NCBI GenBank assembly: GCA_947568835.1
Contig: OX387605.1
Coordinates: 22,634,418-22,698,417, forward strand
DNA length: 64,000 bases
Direction: 5' to 3'
Source of the DNA: Protonemura montana
Lineage: Eukaryota > Arthropoda > Insecta > Plecoptera > Nemouridae
Below, one piece after another: positions 1 through 11,862 of the stretch. The first letter of the stretch is position 1. Each line of letters starts with the position of its first letter. The translations under genes and the position numbers were made by a program. The notes beneath the pieces were generated by a model. It did not search any database. It was given only the letters and a program-made list of their open reading frames with translations, and had not been told where the DNA came from.

Positions 1-325
1 AAGATCCTAAACAATCGTGGCAAGTTCTTGGCAAGATCTTACAAGATCTTATAAGAACTTGGCAAGATCTTAAACAATCGTGGCAAGTTCTTGGCAAGAT
101 CTTACAAGATCTTGATTCAAGATCTTGATTCAAGATCTTGCAAGATCTTATAAGATCTTGCAAGATCTTATAAGATCTTGCAAGATCTTGTAAGATCTTG
201 CAAGATCTTGTAAGATCTTGACTCAAGATCTTGCAAGATCTTATAAGATCTTGCAAGATCTTGTCACAAGATCTTGCAAGTTTTTCTTGACAAGATCTTG
301 GTAAGATCTTGCAAGATCTTACGTA
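1..325. repeat. AGATCT palindromic minisatellite
   Basis: A tandem array of 10-bp units of the type CAAGATCTTG / TAAGATCTTG / CAAGATCTTA. CAAGATCTTG is its own reverse complement, so the array is palindromic at every register. I count about 23 AGATCT cores in roughly 325 bases, with a few degenerate units (CAAGTTCTTG, CTTGATTCAA). It touches the left edge, so its true length is unknown. It lies downstream of the last visible ALDH3 exon, probably in an intron. Confidence 0.9.
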
Positions 326-1288
326 AGATTTTTCAGCAGGGCATTAGTATATGAGTCTTGTGTTTTTTTCAGTTAATGCTATTTTGTGAAGGGTTTCTAG
401 TTTATTTTATTTATGGTTATATTGCAGATCAATGTCCCTCAGAGCACCTTCAATTTGGAAACAGATCAATTGGCACAAGAGCAAAGAAATCACGAATATG
501 AACATTCATGCACTCACAAAATTTGGTCTGGTATGTTAATACAGCAGCATGTTTTACACTGGTTTATACAGAAAAATGACTGAGCAGGAATTAAAATCGA
601 TTAAAATTATACCAAGTCTAGCACATCTGTAATCTTATTGCACCACATTTAGCATTGGTTCATTTAGAACTACGAGTAATTAAGTTAAACCGACCGAGCA
701 AGATGCAGTCTGACACTTAGCGAGAGCTGTTGAAAATCAAGCTTCGATAACAAACAAGTACCAATTAGTTTTTGTCAACTTCTGAAGAATTAATTGGAGT
801 ATCAGAGGTGGCTGTCTGGCTTCATATTTAATATTAAATACTCGTTTATCATTTTAATTTACCATGATACAAGATTATTTGTATTACTTTCTTAGAATAT
901 AAAGAATATAATAGCATAGAACAGGAACTAATTTACACCTTTGGACTATTATGCAACACATGGCACATACCAGTTTATTTTTTCCTTTCGTTGCAATAAG
1001 ATTAAGATTCACTTTCTACTGTATGTTTATAATCATAAAAATATGCTAACTATATTGAAAATATTGATGATAGCATATCAATCTCTGCAGCATGTCTACG
1101 ACCTCTGGCATTTCAACGACAAAATACGCACCTAAGGTCAAGGTAATATACGTCAACAACCATAGGTTTGACCTTCAAAGAGGTAGGTTCTAAAATAATT
1201 ACGCCTAATGATCCTCACTAAGCTAAAATTCTATGCTAGAGTTTCCGTTCCTAGCAATTTTACCAGCTATGTGCAGCAGTCAACTTAC
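326..1288. other. AT-rich stretch, probably ALDH3 intron
   Basis: No coding exon could be supported on either strand. The next expected ALDH3 exon, carrying the EEIFGP-type motif, does not appear here, so this is most likely part of an intron that runs off the left edge. Confidence 0.5.
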
Positions 1289-4200
1289 TGGAAATGCCTG
1301 TCGGTGATGATGCGACAGAAGTCTGGGGACCCTTTGATGTCGTTTCCGTAGAACTCCTTAAGGACGTCCTTGGCGATGCGCACAAATTCCTGCTGCACTT
1401 TCTTCGAGCAAAGTACGTAGTCGGGAGCAATGCAAGTCTGGCCTGCATTGATGCACTTGCCCCAGAGGATACGCCGTACTGCTATCTCCATGTTCACCGA
1501 TCCGTCCAGGTACACAGGGCTGTTGAAATGTATGACGTACTAGGTGAAAATAGGTATTGGCAGAACAATTTATTTATGTCGCTAAAAATTGAAGGTGTTT
1601 TTTTTTTAAATTGCTCAAAAAAACTTTGGTTAAATTAAATTTCTTAGTATTGAAAAGGTGAGTTTAGATTAATCTTCAGTCTAAATAAATTTAGTTGTAC
1701 CCGAGTCGTTCAACTTATATCCCACATTTTTTAATAGGTAACTTGTTTGGAGATAGCAAGAATGGGAAATATATCAACCACCAATGCCGATTGCTTTGGT
1801 GCACAGGAACGATCTACTCAGTTTCGATGGCAAAAAAAAAACATTTATCACAAGGGCAATTCAGATTTGTGTCAAACTGACGTAATATTAAAATTAAATA
1901 AGAACTCTGTTTTAAAGCTAGACAATTCGTCAAATAACTCTAATTAAGTGTACAAATTGCACATTCCATTTTTTCCAACCAACCTTTTCCCACCAAGCTC
2001 CAAAGTGACTGGCGTCAGATGTTCGTTGGCTGCTGCCCGGACAATCTTTCCGACACCCGTTGAGCCAGTGTAGAAGATATAGTCGAATCTCTCTTTGAGA
2101 AGCTCCGTGGTTTCTGGAATTCCTCCCAAGACAACACGGTAACAGTCTTCGTCCAGGTATTTGGGCAGCAGCTCAGCCATCAGGCTTGCAGACGCAGGAG
2201 AAACTTCGGAAGGTTTAAGCACGACTGCGTTTCCAGCAGCAATGGCGCCTGCCATTGGCAGCAGACACAGTTGAAGCGGATAGTTCCAAGCTCCCATGAC
2301 CAGAACGACACCGTACGGATCATGGTAGATCAAAACTTCATCTAGCATGTTCACAAATGTCTTCGATGGCTGAAAATACAAATTATTTGTGTTTCAAAAT
2401 CAACACACTAAAAACAATTTTTTCACTAATTTTATATTGAAGTAAGTGGGTAGGTATAGATACTAAAAAATTGTTTTTTTTAGTAATAGGGACACTATAA
2501 CCAGAGCTATAACATTACCTTCTTTGGTTTGGCCCATTCTCTGAGATTGATGAGATTGTTCTTTACATCATTCTTCAATAACTCAAGCTCAAAGGAAATG
2601 GCTTCCTGCTTGCTCTTTCTCATGTCTGTAGCGAGACATGTTATGAAATCGTTAGCGTGTTCATCGTACATTCGCAAGAGAGCTTTCAGCTGCTTCTCAC
2701 GGTATTCAAGGGGTTTGGTGCGGCCACTTTGAAATGCATCTCGTACACCTTGCACGACCTAAGGCAAAGTAACAAAAAATTTAAAAATCTGAAGGACAAA
2801 GTTATGTGTAGTTAGTCAATATATATATAGGACATACATCAGAGAATGTGGACGATCTTCCTTTTCCATTCTGCACTGTAGGAGCTAAAAAAGAAAGAAA
2901 TTATGGGTATAATACTCACAAGCAAAAAGTTACTAGACGTATGCCGTAGAATAAGGACCCATACTTATTATATGCATATACCATAGCTTAAACCTAGTCC
3001 TTCCATCAATTAAAACAAGGTAAAAACAGCCTTGCCTATTTCTCTTGCCTTAAAAATTGCAAATCATGATTGACTTCAGCACAGCCATCGTGAAAGTATG
3101 AAAAGCCTATGATTTCCAGCTTACCCATTTTCAAGTTAATTAACGTTCAACACAAGACGCCTTTAGCCCAACAACTATGTCAACAAACCAAACAAAGTCC
3201 AAAAAGGGGCACACACACTCAAGGCCAAAAGGGCAGGTGAGAAACGAGATGCAATAGAGATGAAACAGTTCGGCAGGCGTCGATCTGTTCACTACTGCAC
3301 TCTCATCATGTGAGCCGGTTCTCTGTTCTTATGTTATCTAGCTTTGCCCCAAGGCCGATTACGCTACCACTTCACTTCGGTAGTGACAGATATCTCATGA
3401 ATAACAATCACGGTGATCACGGTCTAAACTTCAACTGACTTTAGCATCGCAGTCACGTGTTTGGTCACGTGCAACAGCTGCGGTCACGTGATCTTCAGTC
3501 ACTTGTTTCAATCTGTCAAGAAGATTTTAAATAGTCGGCGGCAAAGTTAAGTACAAAAATGCACACACACAAATAGGTACATTACCTTCGTAGTTCGTAC
3601 CTACTACATACTTTTTCGGATTGGGCAAATTATTCAAAACATTGTATCAAATGTACGTGGAATGTGTATTAATGTCGAATTTTCCTATCTGCATTAAGAA
3701 AGATCCCACGGCTTGACTCCTAGCCTCGACCTTCTAATCGCAAACAGTAAATATCACTTCACCTTTTGCTTACACAAAAATATTTAAAAATCATTATGTA
3801 TACCTATTTATAGGCTCTGCTTGCATGACTAATAATGATGATTTGACGTTGTCAGGATGGCATTTTGTTAAAAATGTAATGATTTAAATTTAAACAATTG
3901 TGAGATCACTGGATTGGATGGTTTAGTCACACAAAAAATATTTTTCTTTTGATTGGATGACTTGGTCCCATGAAAAATGTTGTAAATACAAAAATAACTG
4001 GTTCAAACACACCATTAAAGCAGAATATGCGATCGAAATCTAATCAATGTTTTCATGAAATTGGCTGCTCGGTTTGACCAGAACAGAGAGCCAACAAAAT
4101 CACAGAAAACATTGATTTCTCAATCTATTCCACCGCTATCGCACTTATCTCACTATACATTGCAGGTTGAGAGAGAAAATCAATTTATTTCAAAATCGAC

Positions 4201-6616
4201 AGCTATCCAAATATATGGTGGACCATTAAGGTCTATGCTTACTTATCTATATTTTAACACAATTTGTTATTAATAATATTTATGATAATGGTTATGGTAA
4301 TTATGAAGTGTTGTTGTACAAATGGTTGTGTAAGATGCAAATTGATGATTTAAGACCGGCAGGAACTATTGAATCTAATATAGATTGAGTTATTCGGCAA
4401 TGGACTGAGAGTTTCTTGATTTGTCTCCCCCCCCCCCTAATCCCCCTCGCCACGAAGAAAAAAAACAAAAAAGCGCAAAGGTGTGTGATAAACCAACAAT
4501 ATAATTGGTATGAAACAAAGGTGTCAAGATATTTTAAGGTAACTTATCTCAAGGTATTTAAAATATCACCAAAATCACCACAGGGAACGTAAGATAAGCA
4601 ATATTTTTGAAAAAAAAATGCGCTTTTATGTATAACACATAAAAGGGTTTTAAAAAATTATATACCCAACCCTGGCTACTGACCTAGTGGCACCGGTGAA
4701 TGAATGGATGATGATGATTTATAAACCTAGCCTTACCTAAAAGGATGGAGGAAAAACTCCAGCGACAGCACATAGCCTACTCCTGTTGAAGAGCACCAAG
4801 AGGACAACAACAGGATTCATTCACAAGCCCATGCTGTCGAGAGGTTGATAGCTAGGCGATTTAAGTCGCTGTGCATCGGTACCCCGATTCTCGTGAGCGC
4901 TACACTGCGCTGAGTTAGGTATTGGATGGGTGACCATCATACACATGACCAGTTCTGTTTGGGAGAGAGGTTGGAGGGATGAAAGTTAGCACAGCAACTT
5001 CACTCGCCTTGCTTATCAACCTCTCAACAGTATGTATTTGTGGAGGAATCCTGCTGTTCGAGCTGTACCGTCCTTCGGAAGGGACGTTAAGCCGTTGGTC
5101 CCCTTGGTGCTATTCGACAGGAGTAGGCTACGTGCCGGCACCGGGTTTCCCCTCCTCCCTTCTAGGGTAGGTTATGTTCATCATCATCCTCATCATCATC
5201 CACTCATTCACCGACGCCTTAAACTAGTGCCGCATGGCCAGATTGTAAAACAGTGCGTCGTTAAACACCACAAATCAATCAATCCTGATCCCTCCAGCCT
5301 CTCTGCAAAAGAAAATGATGGCCCCCCCCCCCCCCCCCCCAGGATACCAAGGACAAGACAGTAATGATGATTGCTTGAGAATGCAAGTATACCTTGGGAT
5401 GTTCTTAATACAGCAACGTGTTTTCATGCAAAGATGTACTACTCCAGCCATATGGCGAAAACATTAAAGATACACACTCACTGACGACATATTCAACATG
5501 CTACCCCAAAAATCTCTTGAGAGAGGATTCCATATTTTGGTCACCCTACTTACTTTTTTCAAAACTCTTTTTTGAAGTCAAACATGGACCCACATGGATG
5601 AAACACAAAGATTCGTTTTTGCTGAGAACTTCACTACAAAATATTTCCACACCAATGTGACCTGTCCCGACCATTTTCGAGCTTATTTTGAGCGTCGTTT
5701 GTCTGGGAGCTGGAGGAAATTTGCGTGCAATGCCAGTTCATTATGCATTTATAACTCCTGCTACCGTCATCCGCTATTCGTCAAGTATTTATGCGCCAAT
5801 ATTGCCGATGTACGTACTGTTTCCTACGGGTGGCATCATTGAATAGAGAAGCATACATTTTAAATGATCGCGTGGTCTTCATTGCTGGATAAACTTTAAC
5901 TTTATTTTGTTTCATTGTCTCTTCCTTGTTAGTTATTACCACTATTATATTCATGCACCGAAAAAGACAACGCAAAAAGTCAACTACGACGCTATTTCCA
6001 CTGTACTTCTACGCATTTAAAATGATCGCGTGCTTTTCTGACTTGCGGGGAAACCAGTGGTTTATTTCTCTGTTTATTTGCTTCTCGTCCCCACTCATTT
6101 GGTAAAATATCGTTGCAAAAGTGTCAGCTTCAAAACCATGAACTGAACGGTTTGGCGAGTTGGAAACACCGGTCCTCGTGAGATCACCGAAGTTAAGCAA
6201 CACTGCGCTGAATCAGATGCTAGATGATTGTCTACCGAACGGCTTGGCCTGTTGAAAACACCGGTCCTCGTGAGATCACCGAAGTTAAGCTACACAGCGC
6301 TGGGCCTGGTATTGGATGGGTGACCATCATACACATCACCAGTTCGGTTCGGGAGAGAGGTTGGAGGGATGAAAGTTAATACAGCAACTTCATTCGCTTT
6401 GCTTTGCTTATCAACCGAATGGCATGCATTGGTGGAGGAATCCTGATGTTCGCGTTGTACTGTCCTTCGGAAGGGACGTGAAGCCGGTGTCCCCTTGATA
6501 CTCGTTGACATGAAGAGACCATAAACCGGCACTGGGATATTTTATTTTCCCACTCAATTAAAACATTGTCACAGAGCTCGTTGGCCAAACAGTGTATTGT
6601 TAGACCCCACAAAACT

Positions 6617-6648
<32 letters not shown>

Positions 6649-8610
6649 CTTACAACAGTGAATTTTAGTCGCATGCTCTTTTTCACCGCGGAAAAACCAT
6701 ATAAGCGTGCTGAACGGACCTTGAGAGCATATTCTTGTAATTAATCAGAATGCAGCTCCATGCATGGGATCGTCCCATTGTCTTCACACATTTAGCGATA
6801 CTACATTTTAAATTGAGAATATGCAGTAATTTTAATTACAATTCTTTTAATTATTAGGTATTTATACGAGTTATAAACACGCAAGAGGTATTTATACTCT
6901 ACATAATTATGAGATGAGCTATAGAATAGCTGCATGTAAAGCAAGGTTCAATCCCCCCCCTTCCCCTCGCCATCAACAGCCGTCCAAGAAAAAAACTACG
7001 TTCTGTTACTCGACCTATAGCTCCCAGCTTTTGACAACAAAATCGATATATTTTTTTCATTACCCAATCAAAATGAAGAAAAATTTCGAAACTGTCAGAT
7101 TTCCAGAAATTGTGTCATCGTTGTTAACTGCAAGATCATAGGTATTTTGTAACAAAATAAATGTATTTTTTTGTGAAGTAATATTGACATGAACTTACTA
7201 GTTCATTAAATGTCATCGTTTTGTTGTTAGTGTCACGGTAGCACCATTGTCGTGCTGAACTCGCTTCCGATAAGCTCAAGGAAACATAAATATGACAATT
7301 AAGTGCAAACCATTTGCAGACCAAACACGATATTTTATTCCATTCCAGCAAAAGCAATTAAAATAATCAGCTCTACTTCTAGGCAAGAACTTTGATATCA
7401 AAACTCTTCTTTTATCTCAGTTAAACAAAAATCGAGATTACATTTTAGTTACCACTTAAAACCTAAACGATTTTGTTGAAAGCATAAAACTGTCCATGCG
7501 TTTTGACAATAGATTTAACGTAGCAATGACAGCAAAATCGAATTATTCCCAATCCAACGCAAATTATTTAAGTGATTCGCCGGTGTCATTCAAATACGGT
7601 TCTTATTTAAATACATTTCTCACAGCTCATACATGCGTGCTATGTACCTTATGTAACTAAATGACGTTTCTTTTCCTCTGTTAATGAGCTAAGAATTTCT
7701 CTGGTCACTTTCTATCACAGTGGGCCCATCTTACACAGTTGTCTATCCTAATAAATAGCATTATGCCATATTTTACAGATTAGCCAACATGTGTGTACAT
7801 AAACACAAAGTGTTTCAGGCCACAAACAAAAAAAATATATATATATATCTGGTTCATGCAATGGAGTAACCTTTGTCAGCACGGCTAGTTTTGGAAGAGC
7901 TGGTTTTATTTTTATTTACTTGTGGTTAAATATTGACGAAGCTACCATGTATATGAATTAAATTGAAACATTTTTATGAAATGGCGTGCTCTTCACATAC
8001 ATTTTACAACGTATACATCTAATACCGGCACCAATAAAATAAAATTGAATCGATACGCAAACGAGTCGTTTGTGACGTTTGTTAGTTGGTGCTGAAAGCA
8101 GTCAATGTATTCCAATCATACATTTGAAATGGAATAGGAAAAATGCCAGCAAAGTTTTATCATTTCCGCAAGAGCACCACACGCATTTTAAACGACAAGT
8201 AGGCGTGTGTTATTATTATTTCCTGTAAATATCAACTGTCAAAAGACTTTCCTTTCTTTCTGGCAGTGGAAATACTTGCGATTGTGCCCATAAAGCTCGT
8301 TCCCAAACGGTTCGAAAGTCAAGCAAGCAGCCAAAAAAACAACCTTATAGCTTACCCAAAATGTCCCAGTATAATTTTTGCAACAAGAACCGAACACATT
8401 TGGAAATGTACCAAACACTAACTTACCGTGCGCAACTCCGTTGGTCTTCATGATGCTCAGTGGCACGTTCGCAGTTTCACCTTCACTTTTCAACTGATCT
8501 TTCTGTTCCGCGCCACTTTCGGTTACGTCTACTACATGCGACTCTGCACTCTCCACCGGCGTCGAGTAGCCGTTCTCAACCCTCACCTCCACCAAGTCTG
8601 CACCAGTCAT
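1289..8610 (-). CDS. ALDH3A2: Fatty aldehyde dehydrogenase, ALDH3 family (3' partial)
   Basis: Oxidises medium- and long-chain aliphatic aldehydes to fatty acids with NAD+; vertebrate ALDH3A2 is anchored in the ER membrane by a C-terminal tail, which is outside this window. Exons 5'->3': 8610-8427, 2884-2838, 2758-2519, 2369-1984, 1519-1289. All join in frame with GT..AG ends and give 362 residues. The NAD-fold motif [11 protein letters not shown], the general base in LELGGK (about E281) and the nucleophile in GQTCIAPDY (about C315) are present; the Glu-Cys spacing of 34 matches human ALDH3A2 as I remember it. The first ATG gives about 75 extra acidic/polar N-terminal residues ([14 protein letters not shown]...) relative to the human protein. 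Intron 1 is 5.5 kb and holds two SINE loci. The C-terminal third lies left of the window. The family assignment is firm; the ALDH3A paralogue is inferred. Confidence 0.9.
3445..3495. promoter_or_regulatory. Cluster of three CACGTG E-boxes
   Basis: TCACGTG occurs three times within 38 bases (cores at 3454, 3466 and 3485), all with a T before the core, the type bound by MITF/TFEB and USF-like bHLH-zip factors. The cluster lies in ALDH3 intron 1, about 560 bp upstream of exon 2, and could mark an internal promoter or enhancer. Binding is inferred from sequence alone. Confidence 0.35.
4668..4855 (-). repeat. 5S-SINE fragment (3' half, inverted)
   Basis: An inverted 3' half of the 5S-derived SINE. 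It matches the minus-strand form of the other copies from the segment near CTAGTGGC to GAGGTTGATAG. It ends where a plus-strand copy begins, giving a tail-to-head inverted arrangement. Confidence 0.75.
4866..5285 (+). repeat. 5S rRNA-derived SINE, copy A
   Basis: The head is a decayed 5S rRNA segment (CCGATTCTCGTGAG ... GTATTGGATGGGTGACC). The middle is the family body with GGAGAGAGGTTGGAGGGATG and a short ATC-rich microsatellite. The 3' end is GTTAAACACCACAAATCAATC. It lies in ALDH3 intron 1, antisense to the gene. Confidence 0.85.
5286..6145. other. ALDH3 intron 1 spacer
   Basis: Contains a run of about 20 C (5321-5341), then sequence in which I recognise nothing. A short ORF at 5594-5842 has no recognisable family, no splice context and ordinary AT-rich composition. 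Confidence 0.5.
6146..6648 (+). repeat. 5S-SINE, copy B, with duplicated 5S head
   Basis: Two consecutive 5S-like heads, each with GGTCCTCGTGAGATCACCGA, start at about 6150 and 6240. Only the second is followed by the SINE body, and the element ends in a (CAAT)n-type tail. The first head stops after about 85 bp. It lies in ALDH3 intron 1. Confidence 0.85.
6649..8426. other. ALDH3 intron 1, remainder
   Basis: AT-rich intronic sequence with poly-A and a short (AT)n at 7831-7848. No exon or RNA gene was recognised on either strand. Confidence 0.5.
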
Positions 8611-10150
8611 CGCTAGGGTCAAGGCCTAACGGGGAATAAATTACCATCAACTTGGCCCCGGCCAGCTATTTAAAGCTTTAATTTAATGCAAGGAAGTATT
8701 GTACTGTCTTTGAAACCAATCAATATCAAGTCAGCTTGACCGGTGTCGCGTCGCGGAGCTCTGGGAGTCTAACAAGCACGCTTCAAGTATCGCCGAAGAC
8801 TGCCTCGAACAGTTCTTGCTTGGCGGATGGTCGACGGTGTCGTTCTATCCGCCCGCTCATGTGTACCGGTGTCGGACTTCAGAGGTCAGCCTCCCCTTTG
8901 ACGGTGCAGCGTGTATGTCGGTGAAACTCAATCGGGCACTTGCACTAAAACTAAGGTGAACTAATCTTTACGCCACCAAAACGTATCGCGCTGTACTTTT
9001 TCAAAGCAGAGGACCACAAACAGCGATTGCGAAAGCGCGATGCAGTTTGTATTGAGTACCCGTACGAGTGTCGCTTATTACAATGCTTGATGACCAACGA
9101 CCATGCGGCAACTGGCTCTACTCGAAGATAACGCCAATGTCAATGTTACCGCCTTTCTCTCGCGCTCCTCCCTGCGTATAGTAACGTTGAGTAGTAAGGC
9201 GTGCAACGCGCGGTACGGCTGCTGTAGAATGCGACTACCGTGGTTCAGACTTGCTAAGCTGCTTTGGATATGTAAATAGGATGTGATGGAAATAGCTTGT
9301 TATGGAGCCTAAAGCGCACACTCTGCGCTTTGGATCTTAGGAATGAGATCTTGAGTTGGTATGTTACTCTCGAAGAGGGTGACCATGAACGGGGAAATAT
9401 TGGAGGTCGGTGCGAGCATTTACACCTCGAATGGGGAATGTGTTGAATGAGAGTCACATGTACTACCATTAATCTATGGTACTACCCTCAAGCTGTGCGA
9501 AATTTAAAAATATCGTAATGCAGGGCCGTCGAATTTTTAAAATGCATAGAAGTACCGAAAAAAAAAATCCGAAAATAGGGGCCGTGTGGGTTTTGGTGTG
9601 TTTTTTGTAAGTTGAGGAACAACCGCTTCGCATGCAGCATATATGAGTGTTTCTACACATAGCTCTCAAGAAAATTAAATAAAAAAGTCAAGGGGGTCTG
9701 GCCCCTGGGCTCCCCAGAGTCGGCGCATATGTCGCAATGAAATATGGGCTGAATGAATGTGTCCCATCACCGGTGCCACATACATTTTAATATCTGCCAT
9801 TTGCAAACCAATTAGGTAGAATAATTAGCAGTCTCTTTGAGTTTTGTTCCGGTCAGTAATAGCTATTACTTACCTTAATTTTGTTTGTAACCAAATTTGC
9901 GAACCGCAACTTCGCAAGTACTATCTCATTAAATCCACCGGAATTTAGGAATAACAATGCCCATCATGTCTTTGCCCATGTAAATGATGGTGTGTAATAA
10001 GTCTCATAAGAATTGGGAGTTGGGCCCCTCGTTTTCATTAGCCATGGCAAATGTCTCTTAAGCAGGTAACAATTTAAAAAATGCATTAACCGCTTGGAAT
10101 GTCCAACAGTTTTTTTATTTGAATTACTGAAAACTGGTTTGACGCTGATT
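8611..10150. other. Intergenic region upstream of ALDH3
   Basis: The first ~650 bp (8620-9250) are GC-richer and probably contain the ALDH3 promoter and 5' UTR. The rest is AT-rich with no supported gene. Short ORFs here (for example 8736-8924 plus) have no family resemblance and overlap the presumed promoter. Confidence 0.45.
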
Positions 10151-10599
10151 AATTGATTGGTTTGTGGTGTTTAACGACGCGCTGTTTGGACAACTGGTCC
10201 TGCAACACTGGTCTAATGGCGTCGGTGAATGAGAGGATTATGATGACGAGGATGACGATGAACCTAACCTAGCCTAGAAGAGAGGAGGGAAACTCCGGTG
10301 CCAGCACGTAGCTTACTTCTGTCGAAGAGCACCAAGGGGACCAGCGGCTGAACGTCCCTTCCAAAAAAGGTACAACTCGAACAGCAGGATTCCTCCACAA
10401 ATCCATGCTGTCGAGAGGTTGATAAGCAAGGCGAATGAAGTTGCTATACTAACTTTCATCTCTCCAACCTCTCTCCCGAACAGAACTGGTCATGTGTGTG
10501 ATGGTCACCCATCCAATACCTGACTCAGCGCAGTGTTGCTTAACTTCGGTGATCTCCTGAGAGCCGGTGTTTCCAACACGTACTTCAATGGCCAAACAA
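10151..10599 (-). repeat. 5S-SINE, copy C
   Basis: Nearly full-length copy on the minus strand. On the plus strand it starts with AATTGATTGGTTTGTGGTG (reverse of the CAAT tail) and ends with the 5S head reversed (CACCCATCCAATACCTGA, GGTGATCTCCTGAGAGCCGG). It lies between GK5 and ALDH3. Confidence 0.88.
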
Positions 10600-11862
10600 A
10601 ACATCAAATTACCTAAGCTGCTGCAACTCAGTGGTTAGCCTTGGCGAGAACCGAACGGTCAACGCTGTGAGTAAGGTGCCTTCCGAATGTTCGTGATGCA
10701 ACGATGAAAGTAGAGCGCAACGGGCGTCGACGCCTAGACGAGTAATGGTCACGTCTTCGTGAATGCAGTCTCGTTTCCGACTCGCCGTCTCGTAAGACAA
10801 CCAGCGAAAGTTATTATCTTCCGGTTTTTATTAATACGTCAGTTACTTTCTTTTGCGACATTTCCCGTGAGGTCAGACGAGGAGTTCCCTTCCGTAATTA
10901 CATTCAATTCAAGGGTAATGCAGTATGTTAGACAACGAAATAAGCGAATGTTTCGAAAAGATTTGTAGTCGTAGTCAGCCGATCATGTAAAAGAGCGTGA
11001 AGAAAACACAGCTCGTGTATTATGCTAAACCCGATTACAAAATAAAATATATATATTATGTTTTGCTTCATACATGACTAGGGATGTCATAAGTCCAAAA
11101 ACCATCACTCACTAAATTAAGTGGCAAACGAGTTTCTTGCCTAATGATGAAAAAAGAACCCTTTTCGCCCATAGACTCAGCGTTACTTCTTTTCGCAGCC
11201 TTGGACTCTTGGGTCATCATTTTTCAAACCTGTTCTCCATATTTCACAAGCGGCTTAATAAGACGTTTGCAATTAAAACATGCAATTGAAGTGCATAAGG
11301 CTACGTGTAGACACTAGTAAGTGCGGTAAGATATTGTGAACTTCAAACTTTATCCTTGAAACTTTATCCTGGAATTCGTTATGATCCGAGGACATATTTT
11401 CAAATAACCCATTGGCAAACGGATCGCTGTTGAGGTCACTTCCAGCTGTTGCTTCCTTTATGGTCGACCGCTAAGAAAAACGGCTATCTTCAAGGGCAAA
11501 GTGCAAGGATACGAAGGAAAATATGGATATACAGTATGCAGAGCATTATTTCTTCAGATCGATGTTAAACAAAATCAATCACTACTTTATTTAATCGTAG
11601 CCTGCATGCAACATATTATAATACATTATTAACAACTTTTTATCAATTATATAACAGAAAGTACACGGTGTCTGAATGGAAAACAACAATACCAAGTCAT
11701 GTTCCATATTAGCTCTCTTCCACTATAATATCATAACACGTGCAAAACTCAAGACTTTGACAGTGGAATGTTTGTACTGGCACCGATACCCATCAATATC
11801 TTAAAAAACAATATATAAACGTGCGCCACGCCCAGATCCCTGTGAATTACTTTGTGTATCAA
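10600..11862. other. Intergenic region 3' of GK5
   Basis: No gene was recognised. The right ~280 bp is the expected GK5 3' UTR, with a candidate poly(A) signal at 11586-11591. Confidence 0.5.
11586..11591 (-). terminator. Candidate GK5 poly(A) signal AATAAA
   Basis: AATAAA on the minus strand, 272 bp downstream of the GK5 stop codon. It is the nearest canonical hexamer I noticed. The cleavage site was not identified. Confidence 0.35.

Noticed and set aside
5032..5364. [19 protein letters not shown]..., with a similar ORF at 16890-17132 (minus)
   Set aside because: Both are translations of the same stretch of the 5S-SINE body. The resemblance comes from the repeat, not from a protein family; other copies are broken in this frame.
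6150..6330. Genuine 5S rRNA genes
   Set aside because: The segments lack the true 5S ends, diverge after the box C region and are all followed by the same non-rRNA body and CAAT tail, so they are SINE heads.
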